Shown here one piece after another: positions 42,168 to 51,516 of a stretch of 64,000 nt of DNA. Numbering within the stretch: the first letter of the stretch is position 1; each line of letters begins with the position of its first letter. The stretch covers positions 61,227 to 125,226 of the forward strand of contig CAVSND010000017.1 of NCBI GenBank assembly GCA_963729215.1, given 5' to 3'. The stretch is from CAVQJU01 sp963729215 (GTDB taxonomy: Bacteria; Acidobacteriota; Vicinamibacteria; Vicinamibacterales; CAVVIG01). A program made the translations under genes and the position numbers. The notes below the pieces were generated by a model. The model ran no database searches. It saw only the letters and a program-made list of their open reading frames with translations, and had not been told where the DNA came from.

Positions 42168-43134
42168 TCAGGGACGACGCGCGCGGACGCGAGACAGGCG
42201 CCGCGGGCTTGCCGGTGCCGGCCGGATCGCGAATCACGCGGTTGAACTCGAGCTCGTTCGCCGGCGCGCAGAGGTCTTCGAGCAGCCCGGCCCACCCCGA
42301 CGACTTGATGAAGTCTTTCGGCAGCAGGTGCATGCGCTTGGTCTCGGCCACCCACGGCGCGCGGTAGAACTTCGGGTCGGTGACCGTCATCTTCAATTCG
42401 AGCGTGTCGTAGTTGATTCGCGTGTATCGCTCCTCGAGCACCATCTGATCGCTGTGCGGGTAGCCGAAATAATCCAGCCACGTCCGCTCGTCGTAGCCCG
42501 TCGACGAGACGACGAGCGTGTTGCCGTCCCAGCGTCCGGCCGCGTAGCCCCACCACCTCGCGATATCGACGTCGTCTGGTGACAGCGGCTTGCGGCCGTC
42601 CATCCAGATCGTGCGGAGGCCGTATCCCCACTCGAAATGCTGATAGATCCGATCCGGCAGCACGACGAACTCCACCGGATCGGGATACAGGATCGCGCGC
42701 GGCATGCCCATCGGATTGCAGGTGCCGTACGTGTCGTTGCCGAGCGCGGGCGGCTGCGCCCGTCTCCGGCCGATGTGCTCCTCGGGATGCGCGGCGGCAT
42801 CGGGGCTCCCCTTCGCGCGGCCGTACGACGGAATGTTCTTGTCGAAGGCCGCCTGGCCTGCCGGCGTGAACTGCGGGAACTCGAAGCTATAGCCGCGATC
42901 GCCGCAGTCGCGGCAGCGGCCGCCTCCGCCAAAGCCGTTCCCGTTCGGCGACCAGATGCCGGCGAGGTCGTGCGGATCGAACGGCAGGTTCGAGTCGAAG
43001 AGCTTCAGATACCCTGGACCTCCGCGTCCACGGCCCGGAGGAGGACCGCCCGCGGGCGGCGTGGCACTCCGTTGAGCCGCCATGGACGCGGGCAGCAGCA
43101 TCGTCACGAGCAGCCATACCTTCAAATACTTCAT
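42168..43134 (-). CDS. Secreted T-like protein of unknown function
   Basis: About 322 residues. Signal peptide MKYLKVWLLVTMLLPASMAA, a Gly/Arg/Pro-rich spacer, then a four-cysteine knuckle-like segment (GGGRCRDCGDRG plus CNPMG) not seen in the relatives. The family core follows: GLRTIWMDGRKPLSP, GRWDGNTLVVSSTGYDERTW and SDQMVLEERYTRINYDTLEL. A break near 42185 leaves a natural TGA at 42168. The ATG overlaps the MBL stop (TGATG). The core is shared with the T family and with 45365-47085. Confidence 0.7.
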
Positions 43135-44733
43135 CACTGCGCCTTTGCCGGTGTCTTCACCGGACATCCCGGCGTGAACACACCCGCCGATTGGGTGCGC
43201 GCGCAGAGATCCTCGGCGGCCTTTGTCATCCGCCTGATGTCCTGAAGCACCTGCGTCATCGGCACGACCCGCCCATGCACCGGCACGTCCGTGTCGACCT
43301 GAAGATTCCGATACGCGATGTTGTCCGCGTACGTGTTCTGCCACCAGTACAGCTCCCAGCCGACGTCGAAGAAGTCGCCCTGGACGACGAGCCGATCCTT
43401 CGGCACGTAGGCGAACAGCCCTTCTGCCATGTGGCTGTTCGAGACGACGTGATAGAGGTCGACCTGCATCGACGCATCCTTCAGCTGGAGGTGATCGTCG
43501 ACCGCCCGGAACTTCAGCGGCTTCGGCGTTGCGCCGAGCGCATCCGGCGCGATCGTGCCCTTGCGAAGCGCGATCTCGCGAAACAGCCCTTCCGTTCCCT
43601 TGTGCGCGACGATCGTCAGTCCTTCCGCCATCGCCTGGCGGATGCCGCCCGTGTGATCGAAGTGATGATGCGAGACGACGAGTTCGGTCAGCGGTTTGGC
43701 CGGCACCGTCGCGCGCGCGCGATCGATGAGTGACTTGGTCCACGCCTGGCTCGACGGCGCCTCGAACATCGTGAGGTGATCGGCGAACTCGAAAAGGATG
43801 GAGTTGGCGCCCCCGGTGCCGTGGAGCAGCCACACGCCCTGGCTGACGGGCGTCGCCTCGACGGATGGCGCCGGCGGCCGCGGCGCCGGGGCGGAGCGAA
43901 CATCCGCGGGCGCAGACAAATCGTCGATCGGCTCGTCGACCGTGTTCTTGTCGACATAGATCTTGTTCTGCACGACGTTACGGAAGTCGATCACCGTCTG
44001 GTAACCCATGGGCAGCATCACGCCCTTGACCGGAAGATATCCCGTGAACGTGGTGCGGAAGGTCACATCGCCCAGGTTCTCGTCGTGCGCCCGTCCAGCT
44101 CACCCAGGCGGGCAGCCCCGAGCCCGCCGCGATGGCCAGCGTCAGCTTCTCTCCGGTCTGCAGCGTGATATCGGCCAGCTGCCAGGGCGACTCCGTGCGC
44201 GGGTTGCTCACCGCCGCCGGTCGATCGAGCGCCGCCCGCACGAGCGCGACCGGGTTGTTCATCATGTCGAGACGGCGCGCCCCGGCCGCTTGATCGGTGG
44301 CGCGGACCAGGCGGCCGTTCGGCCCGCCGTTGTACGCGACGTCGCCGTCGAGATAAGCCGTCGCGGCGTTCGCGCCGCCGAGATAGCCCGCCACACCCGC
44401 GAAGACGAAGTTCTGATGGTTGCGCTGCCGGACGCGCATTCGCCGGTGCTCGAGATCGAGCGTCTTCTCGTACTCGGGCACGCTGATCCACTTCTGCGGC
44501 GCATTGACGGATGCCGAGATGTTGCCGCCGCCATTCATGTAGGCGGTCTCGCCGTAACCGGCGACGGTGATCGTTTTTACGGAGCGAAGACGGCCGGCTC
44601 CACCGAGCGCCTCTGCTGCGAGCTTGATGACGTCTTCGGCCTGACGCTGTTGCGCACCCGCCCAAAGCGTCGACGCAACGACGGTAAACGTCAGAACCGA
44701 TACCGACAGCGCAACTCGAATTCGCATAGCCAT
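43134..44733 (-). CDS. Secreted protein with LolA-like N-terminus and C-terminal MBL domain, paralog 2 (one frameshift)
   Basis: About 533 residues. MRIRVALSVSVLTFTVVAST is the export signal (in-frame ATGs at 44733 and 44727). The N-terminal domain keeps AAEALGGAGRLRSVKTITVA and the GGGN loop; the MBL domain has HHHFDH in VVSHHHFDHTGGIR and VVSNSHMAEGLFAY. A break near 44080 splits the first domain. It matches the protein at 9140-10811 throughout (TVDEPIDDLSAPADVRSAP versus NIVDEPIEDLSAPASVRSAP). First gene of the second minus-strand run; divergent from the DUF6152 gene at 44940 across 206 nt. Confidence 0.78.
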
Positions 44734-44939
44734 TTGGGGACATTCTGAGGCTTGTCTTCCGAACTCGCTAATCGAGTCCATTGATGCGACCTATCGTCAG
44801 CGCCGATATCTCAACGGGCCTGGTCCGGGTTTACGATTGTCCGGCGACGGCAGAAGCTTCCTCGCAAGCGCGACCATGAATCGTGGGCGTGCGAGGGAAG
44901 GGCGGGGACGGCCGGCGGGCGCGGAGGAGGGCGCAACCT

Positions 44940-45368
44940 GTGAAGATAGTTGACCGCACATTTCTGCTCGTGATGGTCACGGTCCTGTCGTACGGCGGCC
45001 GTGTGCTCGCTCATCATTCCTTCGCCGCCGAGTTCGACGCCCAGAAGCCGGTCACACTCAAAGGGACCGTCGTGAAGTGGGAGATGATCAACCCGCACGG
45101 ATGGATCACCATCGACGTCACCGAGCCGGACGGCAAGACGGCGCAGTGGATGATCGAGACGTCAAACCCGAATGGCCTGATGAGGCTTGGCTGGAGCAAG
45201 CGCTCTCTGAAGCCGGGGGACGAGATCACCGTCGAGGCGTACCGGGCCAAGGACGGGTCAAACACGGCCAACGCGGCGCGAGTCACCCTTGCCGATGGCC
45301 GCAAGATGTTTGCGGGTTCTTCAGGCACTCCAGCGGGAACGCCGGGCACATCGACTCAGGAAAAATGA
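44940..45368 (+). CDS. DUF6152 family exported protein
   Basis: 142 residues, intact. The GTG at 44940 follows AGGAGGGCG and begins a signal peptide (MKIVDRTFLLVMVTVLSYGG). The mature start HHSFAAEFDAQKPVTLKGTV and the motif INPHGWITIDVTEPDG identify DUF6152. It heads a three-gene operon and overlaps the next gene by ATGA. The second DUF6152 gene lies in the divergent run at 41724-42151, again beside a T-like gene. Confidence 0.82.
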   Translation: MKIVDRTFLLVMVTVLSYGGRVLAHHSFAAEFDAQKPVTLKGTVVKWEMINPHGWITIDVTEPDGKTAQWMIETSNPNGLMRLGWSKRSLKPGDEITVEAYRAKDGSNTANAARVTLADGRKMFAGSSGTPAGTPGTSTQEK

Positions 45369-46258
45369 ACACCCTTGTGGAGGTCGTCCGCGCGTGCCGC
45401 CCCGTCGTCCTCGTCTCGACGACGCTTTGCGCGCTTGTGAGTGCCCCGTCCTCAGGTCGGCTTGTCGCTCAGGCGGCTCCGGCCGCGCGCAGCGCGCCGG
45501 GCGCGGCTCTCCCCCGCCTTCCGGACGGACATCCCGACCTGCAGGGCCTCTGGATGAAGAGCACCGGCGGATTTCAGGGTCTCTTCATCGGTTCGCTGGA
45601 TGGGACGAATCTCGCCGCGGGTGGTCGCGGAGGCCGCGGCGACGGGCGCGGCGCCGGCGGCGGTCCCGGAGGCCTTGCTCCGCCAGGGTACGAGTACACC
45701 CCGCAGGCCGAAGCAGAGAAAAAGGACCGCGTGCGGCGCGGGTACGAAGATCCGGAGGCGCACTGCCATTTGCCCGGGGTTCCGCGAGCCCTCGACCAGC
45801 CAGCCGGTCTTTATCCGGTGCAGATCATTCAGGACGAGAAATACGTCGCGCTGCTGCACGAAGCCATGCACGACGTCCGCATCATCCCCACCGACAACAG
45901 CCCGCATCCGAAGAACTACTGGGCCTGGGACGGAGACTCGCGCGGGCGTTGGGAAGGCGACACACTGGTCGTGGACGTCAGCAACTTCAACGGCCGGACC
46001 TGGCTCGACATGGCGGCCAATTTCGTCGACGAGAACGAACACGTCCTCGAACGATTCACGCTCGTCGATGCCGACACGATCCTCTATGAGGCGACCGTGA
46101 CGGATCCGACGGTCTTCGTCAAGCCGGTGCAGATGCGGTTCACGCTGAAGCGAGTGCCACCGGAACAGCAGATCCTCGAATACAGCTGCCTCGAAGGCGA
46201 GCGAAGCCTCCAGCACTACACCGACGAGGACGGCGGCAAGAAGCGGAGGGAGAAGTGA
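45365..46258 (+). CDS. Secreted T-like protein of unknown function
   Basis: 297 residues with an export signal. A Gly-rich stretch (GGRGGRGDGRGAGGGPGG) is followed by the core: HCHLPGVPRALDQPAGLYPV, VRIIPTDNSPHPKNYWAW, RGRWEGDTLVVDVSNFNGRT and NEHVLERFTLVDADTILYEA. The WEGDTLVV block and the ERF/ERY block link it to the other T-like proteins. Start and stop overlap both neighbours (ATGA, GTGA). No catalytic motif recognised; the conserved His and Asp residues could bind a metal or sugar. Confidence 0.8.
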   Translation: MNTLVEVVRACRPVVLVSTTLCALVSAPSSGRLVAQAAPAARSAPGAALPRLPDGHPDLQGLWMKSTGGFQGLFIGSLDGTNLAAGGRGGRGDGRGAGGGPGGLAPPGYEYTPQAEAEKKDRVRRGYEDPEAHCHLPGVPRALDQPAGLYPVQIIQDEKYVALLHEAMHDVRIIPTDNSPHPKNYWAWDGDSRGRWEGDTLVVDVSNFNGRTWLDMAANFVDENEHVLERFTLVDADTILYEATVTDPTVFVKPVQMRFTLKRVPPEQQILEYSCLEGERSLQHYTDEDGGKKRREK

Positions 46259-47085
46259 AAACAATGATGGCCGCCGGGCTTCTCGCGATGCTGACGGCGG
46301 CTGCCGCCGCTCAAACGGCGAGCCCGCCAGCGTCGTTTTCTCCGGGCCGGCTGTGGGACGGCAAGACTCCGGACTTTCGCGGCATCTGGCAGGTTCGCGA
46401 CACGGCCTTCGCGAACATCGAAGGGCATGCCGCCGAAAAAGGCATCGCCGCGTCGAAGAGCCTCGTCGTCGACCCGCCGGATGGAAAGATTCCGTACAAA
46501 CCCGATTCGCTCGCGAAGCGACAGATGAACGCAAGAGCGCGAGCGACGGCCGATCCGTCCCTCAAGTGCTATCAGGCCGGCGTCCCGCGCGCGACGTACC
46601 TGCCGACCCCGCTGCAGATTCTCCAGAGCCCGGGCAACTTCGCGATCGTCTACCAGGAGAATCACGCCTTTCGGGTGTTCCAGCCCGAGGGTCGGCCGCA
46701 CTTCGACAACGCCGACTGGTGGATGGGTGACACGCGGTATCGGTGGGAGGGAGACACGCTGGTCGCCGACGTCGCCTCGCTGACCGACGAATTGTGGCTG
46801 GACGGCGCGGGGAACTTCCACAGCACCGAGGTCCACATCATCGAGCGCTACCGGATGACCGGGCCCGACACGCTCGAGTACGAGGCGAGGATTGAGGACG
46901 CGGTCGTCTACTCGAGACCGTGGACGCTCCGGACCGTTCTGCACCGCAAGGAGCCAGGTACGCGGATCATCGAAGACGAATGCCTGGAGGACGCGAATGG
47001 CGTCCGCCATCACGTTTCGCCGAACGACCCCCGGAACCTGTTGAAATCCGACTACTCACGCTGGAAGACGCCCGCAGAACGCTAG
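46255..47085 (+). CDS. Secreted T-like protein of unknown function
   Basis: 276 residues beginning at GTG 46255, which overlaps the previous stop. After the signal peptide (MMAAGLLAMLTAAAAAQTA) comes RLWDGKTPDFRGIWQVRDTA, CYQAGVPRATYLPTPLQILQ, YRWEGDTLVADVASLTDELW and EVHIIERYRMTGPDTLEYEA. It is a diverged paralog of the protein before it, sharing block order and spacing. The frame is intact. Ends 35 nt from the convergent enolase-superfamily gene. Confidence 0.8.
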   Translation: MKTMMAAGLLAMLTAAAAAQTASPPASFSPGRLWDGKTPDFRGIWQVRDTAFANIEGHAAEKGIAASKSLVVDPPDGKIPYKPDSLAKRQMNARARATADPSLKCYQAGVPRATYLPTPLQILQSPGNFAIVYQENHAFRVFQPEGRPHFDNADWWMGDTRYRWEGDTLVADVASLTDELWLDGAGNFHSTEVHIIERYRMTGPDTLEYEARIEDAVVYSRPWTLRTVLHRKEPGTRIIEDECLEDANGVRHHVSPNDPRNLLKSDYSRWKTPAER

Positions 47086-47119
47086 AGCGGTGCAGGAGCG
47101 CGTCGGGCCTCGCGGACGC

Positions 47120-48472
47120 TTACCAGTGCGTCAGCGAGCCGTCGAGCCGCCGCTGCGTGGCGCCGGGGGCTCCCTCGGTGATGGCTTCAACGAACACGAG
47201 CTGGCGTTCGTCGACCGTCACGCCGAGTCCCGGCCGGTCGTTTGGCCACACCTTGCCGTTGCGGCACTCGAGGAACTCGGGCAAATAGGGCACCGGGCGC
47301 TCGCCGAGGTTGTATTCCATCAAGACCTGCCCGGGGAACGCCATCATCGTCTGCATATGTCCCGCAGTCGCAATCGGGCCGGTGAAATGCGGGACGATGC
47401 CGACCCGATGCGTGTCGCACACCGCCATGATCTTCAGCATCTCGGTGATGCCGCCGACATTCGGCAGCGACACGCGGGCGAAGTCGATGTCGCGGTGCTC
47501 GACGAGCGGGCTGAAATCTGCGCGCGTGCCCCACTCCTCGCCCGGCGCCAGCGGCACCGACGTCATCAGCCGCAGCTTCGGCAGCTGCGTCCGGAACTGC
47601 TCCTCGCGCAGCGGATCCTCGACAATGAACGGTCGATGTGGTTCCATCAGCTTGCACACTTCGACGGCCTCGTGGAAATCGAACTTCTGGTGCAGGTCGA
47701 TCATCCAGTTGCCGTCAGGGCCGACGCCCTCACGCATCTGCGCGGCCGCCTCGGCAATCAGCCGGATGTGCGATCGCGAATCGAACGTGGCGCCCTGCGC
47801 GTTCCCGCGCCGCGCGCTGCCCGTGTCGCCAGGATTCGGCAGGATGTCGCTGTCCACTCGGAACACGCGATAGCCCGCCGCCATCGTGCGTGCCGCGCGC
47901 TCCTTGAGCGTCAGCGCGGCCGCTTCCGCCGGCGGCACGAGGCCCTGCGGCAGACCGGAGGTCGCGTATAGCTCGATGTGCTCGCGCGCCTTGCCGCCGA
48001 ACAGCTGGTGGAGCGGAGTGCCGAGCGCTTTGGCCTTGATGTCCCACAGGGCGAGATCGATGGCGCCGAGCGCGTGCAGCCGCTCCTTGCCCGGCGAATA
48101 GAAGCCGTCCATGAACGCCGCCTGCCAGATCATCTCGCTGTCGAAGGCGTTGCGGCCGATGACGCTGCGGGCGACGTTGCGAACGGTGTCCGGCGATCCG
48201 CCCTGGCCGACGCCGGTGATCCCGGCCTCGGTGTCGACCAGGACGACCATGTTGCTCTGCGGAAACGCCTGCGGGCCGTTGCGGTCGTAATTCTGCGGAT
48301 AGAAGAGGCGGATGCGCGTCACCTTCGTCGGGGCCAGGCGGCCGGCCGTGCGCGCGGCCGCCGCGGAAGCCGGAGCCTGCGCGGAAGTGGGTGCCGGCCT
48401 GGACATGCCGCCCAGCGCGGCGCCGATCACGCCGCCCAGTGATTTCGCAAAGCTCCTGCGATCGACGGCCAT
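47120..48472 (-). CDS. Tat-exported enolase-superfamily enzyme (mandelate racemase/sugar-acid dehydratase-like)
   Basis: 450 residues, intact. MAVDRRSFAKSLGG is a twin-arginine signal, unusual for this normally cytoplasmic superfamily. The capping domain is followed by the barrel with metal ligands in MIDLHQKF (Asp), FIVEDPL (Glu) and PLAPGEEWGTR (Glu), plus the late HFTGPIATAGH where a catalytic histidine is common. The pattern fits sugar-acid dehydratases such as gluconate or mannonate dehydratase, but the substrate is open. The N-terminal 49 codons have a truncated paralog at 57095-57241. Confidence 0.8.
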   Translation of the reverse strand: MAVDRRSFAKSLGGVIGAALGGMSRPAPTSAQAPASAAAARTAGRLAPTKVTRIRLFYPQNYDRNGPQAFPQSNMVVLVDTEAGITGVGQGGSPDTVRNVARSVIGRNAFDSEMIWQAAFMDGFYSPGKERLHALGAIDLALWDIKAKALGTPLHQLFGGKAREHIELYATSGLPQGLVPPAEAAALTLKERAARTMAAGYRVFRVDSDILPNPGDTGSARRGNAQGATFDSRSHIRLIAEAAAQMREGVGPDGNWMIDLHQKFDFHEAVEVCKLMEPHRPFIVEDPLREEQFRTQLPKLRLMTSVPLAPGEEWGTRADFSPLVEHRDIDFARVSLPNVGGITEMLKIMAVCDTHRVGIVPHFTGPIATAGHMQTMMAFPGQVLMEYNLGERPVPYLPEFLECRNGKVWPNDRPGLGVTVDERQLVFVEAITEGAPGATQRRLDGSLTHW

Positions 48473-48742
48473 ATCCCCTCCCGCGATTGTCACGGCAGCG
48501 CGTACGCGAGCAGCGCAGCGGATCGGCGCATTATACGTGCGGGCTCGTGATCACGGGCACACCGGCGACGCCCTCGCGACGTCGTGTGTGCGATGATTCC
48601 GCCCGGGAAGAGGGCAGCTCGACTCGGCGGCGGATGGCGCTTGCGGTCGGAGTGGCTGCTCGGCGTACCCTGCAGATCCCGGATGTCAGCCAGTCGTCGC
48701 ATGCTGGCAGCTTTCAATCGTCTGGAGAAAGGGCCGATCCTC

Positions 48743-49201
48743 GTGCCGCCAGCCCTCGAGTTTGAATTCCGCATGCGCGTGCAGATTGGCGCGCCGCTCG
48801 ACCAGGGCACCTGGGATGGCCAGCGCCGGCGCGTCATACCTATCGTCGGCGGGACGTTCGAAGGACCGCGATTCTCAGGCACCGTTCTGCCCGGCGGCGC
48901 AGACTGGCAGTCGGTGCGCGTGACCGACGGCGTCGCCCGGATCGACGCGCGCTACACGCTGCGGCATGACGACGGCACGCTGGTCACGATGGTGGATCGC
49001 GGCGTACGGCGCGGGCCGCTCGAGGTCATGGCGCGGCTCGCGGCCGGTGAGGTCGTCGAGCCGTCGCTGTACTACTTCCGCACGACGCCCCGATTCGAGG
49101 TTCAGGACGGCCCCCACCAGTGGCTCGCCGACCACGTGTTTGTCTGCCGAGGGCACCGACGGCCCGACGCGGTCGAACTCGAGATCTTTCGCGTGCTCTG
49201 A
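48743..49201 (+). CDS. DUF3237 (UPF0311) family protein
   Basis: About 152 residues of the DUF3237 beta-barrel family: PPALEFEFRMRVQIGAPLDQ, then RVIPIVGGTFEGPRFSGTVL and GGADWQSVRVTDGVARIDAR, closing with EPSLYYFRTTPRFEV. I place the start at GTG 48743, ten nt after GGAGAAAGG and right before the conserved part; upstream in-frame ATGs at 48683 and 48701 would add residues unlike the family. No signal peptide. Function unknown for the family. Convergent with the FAD monooxygenase gene, 8 nt apart. Confidence 0.72.
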   Translation: MPPALEFEFRMRVQIGAPLDQGTWDGQRRRVIPIVGGTFEGPRFSGTVLPGGADWQSVRVTDGVARIDARYTLRHDDGTLVTMVDRGVRRGPLEVMARLAAGEVVEPSLYYFRTTPRFEVQDGPHQWLADHVFVCRGHRRPDAVELEIFRVL

Positions 49202-49209
49202 CCTGCTGA

Positions 49210-50520
49210 CTAGACCGCGTCGACCTGCTCTGGAGTCGGTACGGCGGCCACGCGTGCGCCGGGCGCGATGGTCGCAGGCGCCCGGTTGAGCGTCTCGATG
49301 GCAAATCCCGCCGCGGCCTTGTAATCGGCCATGAATGCGTTGCGCTCGTCGGGCGGAATCACATGGTCGATGTTGTCGAACCGGCCGCCGCAGCGCTCGT
49401 CGACCAGATTCAGCAGACCGAAGGGGCCCGCCCCACGGTTGCGCAGGACCAGACGGGAGATCGGACCGCACAAGCGCGCGTCGTAGGCAGCAAGCGCCGC
49501 CGGTGTCGCGCCGTGGTCGCACATCAGGGCGCCCAGCACACGCGCGTCGACGATGGCCTGGCTGGCGCCGTTGGAACCCGTCGGGTACATGGCGTGCGCC
49601 GCGTCGCCGAGCAGCACCACGGGGCCGTCGACCCACGTCGGCACCGGGTCACGGTCAATCATTGGGTTCTCGAAGGCAAACTCGCCGCCGCGGATGAGCG
49701 CCGGCACGTCCAGCCAGTCCCAGGTCCAGTCCGCGAAGTGATGCAGGAACGTCTCGATGGGCACCGGACGGAACCAGCCGCCAAGCTGCGTCTCGTCTGC
49801 GTGGTCCCAGGTGACCTCGGCGATCCAGTTGATCAGGGCGAGCCCCGTCTCCGGATCCGGGTGGGAGATCGGATAGAAGACGATGCGATGCTTGTGCGTC
49901 CCCAGCCCCACGAACGACGCGCCTGTGCGGATCGGTTTCGCCCAGGTCACGCCGCGCCACATGATGCTGCCGCCCCAGTGGATCGGCGGCTGGTCTGGAT
50001 GCATCTGCGCGCGCACGGCTGAGTGGATGCCGTCGGCGCCGATGAGCAGTGCGGCCGGAAGATCCGCGCATCCGCCATCCGCATACGCGACCTGGACGGA
50101 CACTCCTCCGTCCGGCAGCCGCCGGTAACCCGTAACGCGCGCACCAAGTCTCACCGCGCCGGCGCCCATCCGCTCCACGACCTTGCGGTACATCAACATC
50201 TGCAGCTGGCCGCGATGCACGGCGTACTGCGGCCACCGGTAGCCGGCGAGCCGCCCGCGCGTCTCCGAGTAGATGTCGTTGCCGTTGAGGCCGACCAGTG
50301 CCCACTCTTTCGCGGGCAGGCCGACCTCGTCGAGCTCCGCTTCCGTGATGCCGAGGTCATAGAGCTCGCGCACGGCGTTGGGCTGCAGGTTGATGCCGAC
50401 GCCAAGCGGCTTCATCTCGCGCACGGACTCGAACACCATGCACGGTACGCCGATCTGGTGAAGCGTGAGGGCCGTCGCCAGCCCGCCGATCCCGCCGCCG
50501 GCAATGAGGACCGGCGTCAT
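49210..50520 (-). CDS. FAD-dependent monooxygenase (PhzS/salicylate-hydroxylase-like)
   Basis: 436 residues, intact, class A flavoprotein monooxygenase. The dinucleotide fold opens the protein (PVLIAGGGIGGLATALTLHQ), a central LIGADGIHSAVR and the second FAD motif VVLLGDAAHAMYPTGSNGAS follow. Such enzymes hydroxylate aromatic rings with NAD(P)H and oxygen in the cytoplasm. ATG 50520 overlaps the stop of the secreted esterase, which suggests an aromatic ester is hydrolysed outside and the ring is then hydroxylated inside. This is inference from gene order. Confidence 0.87.
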   Translation of the reverse strand: MTPVLIAGGGIGGLATALTLHQIGVPCMVFESVREMKPLGVGINLQPNAVRELYDLGITEAELDEVGLPAKEWALVGLNGNDIYSETRGRLAGYRWPQYAVHRGQLQMLMYRKVVERMGAGAVRLGARVTGYRRLPDGGVSVQVAYADGGCADLPAALLIGADGIHSAVRAQMHPDQPPIHWGGSIMWRGVTWAKPIRTGASFVGLGTHKHRIVFYPISHPDPETGLALINWIAEVTWDHADETQLGGWFRPVPIETFLHHFADWTWDWLDVPALIRGGEFAFENPMIDRDPVPTWVDGPVVLLGDAAHAMYPTGSNGASQAIVDARVLGALMCDHGATPAALAAYDARLCGPISRLVLRNRGAGPFGLLNLVDERCGGRFDNIDHVIPPDERNAFMADYKAAAGFAIETLNRAPATIAPGARVAAVPTPEQVDAV

Positions 50521-51465
50521 CGGGAATGCTTCGCGAAGAACGCGAAGATCTCCGCCTGATGCGACCCAATCACGGTGCCGTGATCGCCGCCCGGCACCTC
50601 GATGTACTCGGTAGGTCTTCATCGGGACCGACTTCATCGCCTCCGCCCATGCGCGTCCGACCGTGACCGGCACGACGGTGTCCATGTCGCCGTGGACCAG
50701 CATGATTGGCATCTTCGGGATCTTGCCGAGACCCTCCCGATCGACGGTAAAGGCGGCGGGCGCGAGCACGGCGGCCGCGGCCCACCGCTGCGGGTACTTG
50801 ATCGCAAGGTACAGCGTGCCAGCGCCACCCATCGAATGGCCCATCAGGTACGTGCGGTGATCGTCGACCTTGAATTCCTTGCGCACGAGATCGATCACTT
50901 CCAGGGTTTCCTTCTCACTCAGCTCGCGCAGGTTGGGCGGATCGTTCGGGTCGTTGAGCAGACCGGGTGGAAGCGCTCCGCGTCGCCCCTGTGGCGGTGC
51001 CGCGGCCGCGTTGGGCGGCGCCGGGACTGCCGCCGCACCGTTGGGCGCCGGGATGGCCGCCGCGTCGTTGGGAGCCTGGTTCGGCGCAGGCGGCGCGCCG
51101 CGGCGTCCCCGCGGCGGCGGAGCGCCGTACCAACCGCGCGGGTTGTATCCCATCGGCGCGAGCAGGATGTAGCCGCCAGCCTCCGCCAGGTCGATCGCGT
51201 TCGGCCGCATCATCGTCGTGTGCGTTCCGCCGATCCCGTGCAGCGTCACGATCATCGGCGCTTTCTTGTCTTTCCTGACCTTCGACGACACGAACAGCGC
51301 GTACGGGATGTCCTCGTTCATCTCGGCGAAATGGTGCATCCGGATCTGTACCCTGGGGTCGACCGGCTGAGGTCCGCGGCCGCGCCCTGGGGCCGCCGGC
51401 TGTTGCGCCGCAGCGGAGGCGCCAAGTAGACAGACGAGGGCAAGCGTCATGGATCGCGGTTTCAT
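50517..51465 (-). CDS. Secreted esterase (prolyl-oligopeptidase type) with Pro/Ala-rich insert (one frameshift)
   Basis: About 315 residues. Signal peptide MKPRSMTLALVCLLGASAAA; MIVTLHGIGGTHTTMM (oxyanion region), the nucleophile in MGHSMGGAG, Asp in VHGDMDTVVP and His in PGGDHGTVIG. The last stretch needs one base removed near 50610 and ends FAFFAKHSR at 50517. Between GWYGAPP and LRELSEKE lies an insertion of about 60 residues made of imperfect PAPN-A/G-A repeats flanked by GRRGA units, absent from the related esterase at 14495-15361. It is probably a disordered loop at the active-site rim. Confidence 0.78.
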
Positions 51466-51516
51466 ACGAACTCCATCTGATTCACCGGTGAGGGCGCATT
51501 ATGCTACGGTTCTGGC

